Source: Bacteroidales bacterium
GTDB lineage: Bacteria; Bacteroidota; Bacteroidia; Bacteroidales; JAAYJT01
Direction of reading: 5' to 3'
Assembly (NCBI GenBank): GCA_014860575.1
Contig: JACZJK010000040.1
Coordinates: forward strand, 1 to 34,081
DNA length: 34,081 bases
A program made the position numbers and the translations under genes. Under the pieces are notes generated by a model. That model saw only the letters and a program-made list of their open reading frames with translations. It had not been told where the DNA came from and searched no databases. This document shows positions 32,537 through 34,081 of the stretch, in pieces; positions within the stretch are counted from its first letter, which is position 1, and each line of letters begins with the position of its first letter.

Positions 32537-32604
32537 ATAGATAAGTTTAATTAAAGATTAGTATATCAGATAATTATATATGCTTTCCAGATTCGAGAGA
32601 CATG

Positions 32605-32634
32605 CAAAGATACTTCTTTAAGTGTGCGGCACAA
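32605..32634 (-). promoter_or_regulatory. Promoter of the cyclic-DPG-synthetase-like gene
   Basis: On the minus strand TTG (32634-32632) and TATCTTTG (32612-32605) are 19 nt apart, close to the ideal -33/-7 spacing. The leader to the ATG is about 62 nt. Confidence 0.65.
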
Positions 32635-32757
32635 GTACCTGTTTTTGAAAATTTTACTAACAGTTTGTTAATCGCTTGATTTTCAGATGAAAAATAATTT
32701 CATAATAAGTTGATTATAAACGCTTTGTAATTGTATTTTTACATGTAGTAAAAAGAG

Positions 32758-32765
32758 TAATTTTG
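32758..32765 (+). promoter_or_regulatory. -7 box of argS
   Basis: TAATTTTG matches TAnnTTTG, 19 nt before the argS ATG. The nearest upstream TTG (32731) is too far for a standard -33. Confidence 0.5.
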
Positions 32766-32784
32766 CCGGATACAATCAATCACT

Positions 32785-34081
32785 ATGATATACGACACTT
32801 TACTCAAGGCCGCTACCGAAGCAATCGAGGATATTTATGGAAGCAGGATTTCTGCTGAAAGCATGCAGGTTCAGAAAACTAAAAAGGAATTTGAAGGCGA
32901 TTTTACAATCGTACTTTTTGGCGCTTCAAAATTGCTTAAAACATCTCCTGAGAAGTTGGGTCAGGAAATTGGAGAAAATCTGTTGAAAAGCCATCACGAA
33001 TTAATTAGCGGGTTCAATATTATTAAAGGCTTTTTGAACCTGACCTTGTGTGATAGTTTCTGGTTAGAATTTTTCATGACCGCTATTTCAGATCCTAAAT
33101 TTGGGTTCGGAAAACAAACCGATAAAGAGCCTGTACTGATTGAGTTCTCATCACCAAATACAAACAAACCTTTACATCTAGGGCATATCCGCAACAATTT
33201 GCTGGGCCATTCCATTGCTGAAATTTTAAAAGCGAATGGTAAGAAAGTTGTTAAACTGAACCTTGTAAACGACCGGGGAATTCACATTTGCAAATCCATG
33301 CTGGCCTGGAAACAATGGGGCAATGGTGAAACCCCTGCCAACGCCCGCTTAAAGGGCGATCATCTGGTAGGCAAATATTATGTGTTGTTCGACCGCCATT
33401 ATAAAACCGAACTGGCTAAATTAACGGATCAGGGACTTTCATCTGATGAAGCGGAGCAGCGTTCAACCTTGATGGCACAGGCCAGGGAAATGCTGCGAAA
33501 ATGGGAAAATGGCGAAGCTGAGGTTCGGGAACTTTGGGAGAAAATGAACAATTGGGTTTATGAAGGTTTTACACAAACCTACCATCGTCTGGGCATTAAT
33601 TTCGATACAATAGATTACGAATCTGAAACGTATCTTCTTGGAAAGGATATTGTTGCCAAGGGTGTTGAAGAGGGAAAACTTCGGGTAAAGGATGACGGAT
33701 CGGTTTGGGCAGATTTAAGTGCTTTTAACCTGGATGAAAAAGCATTGTTGCGATCGGACGGCACCTCGGTTTACATGACGCAAGATCTTGGCACAGCCTG
33801 CGCAAGGTTTGAGAAATATCATCCGCAGCAGATGATTTACGTGGTGGGCAATGAGCAAAACCATCATTTTGATGTGCTGAAGAAAGTTCTTGTGTTGCTG
33901 GGTTATTCCTGGGCTGAGAAAATGTTGCATTTATCGTATGGCATGGTTGAATTGCCTCAGGGTAAAATGAAATCGCGCGAGGGTACGGTGGTTGATGCTG
34001 ACGACCTGATGCAGGAAATGTATAATACAGCGCGGGAAACTACCACAGAACTTGGAAAAACCGAAGGATTCAGTGAAACGG
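32785..34081 (+). CDS. argS: Arginyl-tRNA synthetase (3' partial)
   Basis: The frame is open from ATG 32785 to the window end, giving 432 of an expected ~590 residues. The N-terminal ~110 residues form the ArgRS additional domain that contacts the tRNA elbow. The class I catalytic core begins with IEFSSPNTNKPLHLGHIRNN, which holds the HIGH-type HLGH. NLVNDRGIH follows, and QGKMKSREG takes the KMSKS position, as is usual for ArgRS. The anticodon-binding domain lies beyond the window. The enzyme charges tRNA-Arg in the cytosol. A -7 box lies 19 nt upstream. It diverges from the cyclic-DPG-synthetase-like gene across a 248-bp gap that otherwise shows only the two promoters. Confidence 0.97.
   Translation, partial: MIYDTLLKAATEAIEDIYGSRISAESMQVQKTKKEFEGDFTIVLFGASKLLKTSPEKLGQEIGENLLKSHHELISGFNIIKGFLNLTLCDSFWLEFFMTAISDPKFGFGKQTDKEPVLIEFSSPNTNKPLHLGHIRNNLLGHSIAEILKANGKKVVKLNLVNDRGIHICKSMLAWKQWGNGETPANARLKGDHLVGKYYVLFDRHYKTELAKLTDQGLSSDEAEQRSTLMAQAREMLRKWENGEAEVRELWEKMNNWVYEGFTQTYHRLGINFDTIDYESETYLLGKDIVAKGVEEGKLRVKDDGSVWADLSAFNLDEKALLRSDGTSVYMTQDLGTACARFEKYHPQQMIYVVGNEQNHHFDVLKKVLVLLGYSWAEKMLHLSYGMVELPQGKMKSREGTVVDADDLMQEMYNTARETTTELGKTEGFSET

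Noticed and set aside
32129-32554. 141-residue plus-strand frame
   Set aside because: Antisense to the P-loop region of the cyclic-DPG-synthetase-like gene.

Overview
The window looks like a chromosomal segment of a Bacteroidota bacterium, probably Bacteroidales-like. Three things point there. One secreted protein ends in a type IX secretion C-terminal sorting domain. There are GWxTD-domain, TamB and long-insert OppC-type proteins. Many genes and all three tRNAs are preceded by a TAnnTTTG box, the Bacteroidota -7 promoter element. I see no phage, transposase, rRNA or CRISPR array.

Layout. (1) 1-6383, + strand: 3' part of a TamB-like gene, a T9SS-sorted secreted protein and a UvrD/AddA-like helicase-nuclease. 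(2) 6424-10496: OppC-type permease (-), tRNA-His (+), a promoter-equipped small ORF (+), a sodium:solute symporter (-) and aroQ (+). (3) 10486-13473: a coupled pair for surface glycan/lipid work (GT2 glycosyltransferase and LpxL-like acyltransferase, -) and an MscS-type channel (+). (4) 13669-23897, all -: a trehalose block in transcription order treS-maltokinase fusion, beta-phosphoglucomutase-OtsB fusion, GH65 phosphorylase, OtsA-OtsB fusion. (5) 24154-27469: GWxTD protein (-), tRNA-Ser(UGA), MFS transporter and tRNA-Ser(CGA) (+). (6) 27507-32536, all -: response regulator, YaaA, AlbA_2-domain protein, PyrI, PyrB and a cyclic-2,3-diphosphoglycerate-synthetase-like GTPase. (7) 32785-end: argS (+), cut by the window edge.

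The trehalose block is the centrepiece. It encodes synthesis from UDP-glucose and glucose-6-phosphate (OtsA, OtsB), interconversion with maltose (TreS), and phosphorolysis back to glucose-6-phosphate (GH65 plus beta-phosphoglucomutase). Two fused domains have lost catalytic residues. The phosphatase half of the OtsA fusion has Asn for the nucleophilic Asp and GAGWADE for GDDxTDE. The maltokinase half of the TreS fusion has HGS for HGD. An intact phosphatase sits in the separate beta-phosphoglucomutase-OtsB protein. That protein plus the adjacent GH65 gene reproduce, split in two and in the same order, the domain order I recall for mycobacterial OtsB1. A nearby MscS channel fits an osmotic-stress role, by inference.

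The gaps around the OtsA and GH65 genes hold an odd family of non-coding repeats. These are tandem arrays with a near-constant 7-bp period whose unit sequence changes stepwise along the array, plus a 19-nt element shared by three intergenic sites. I cannot match these to a named repeat family from memory.
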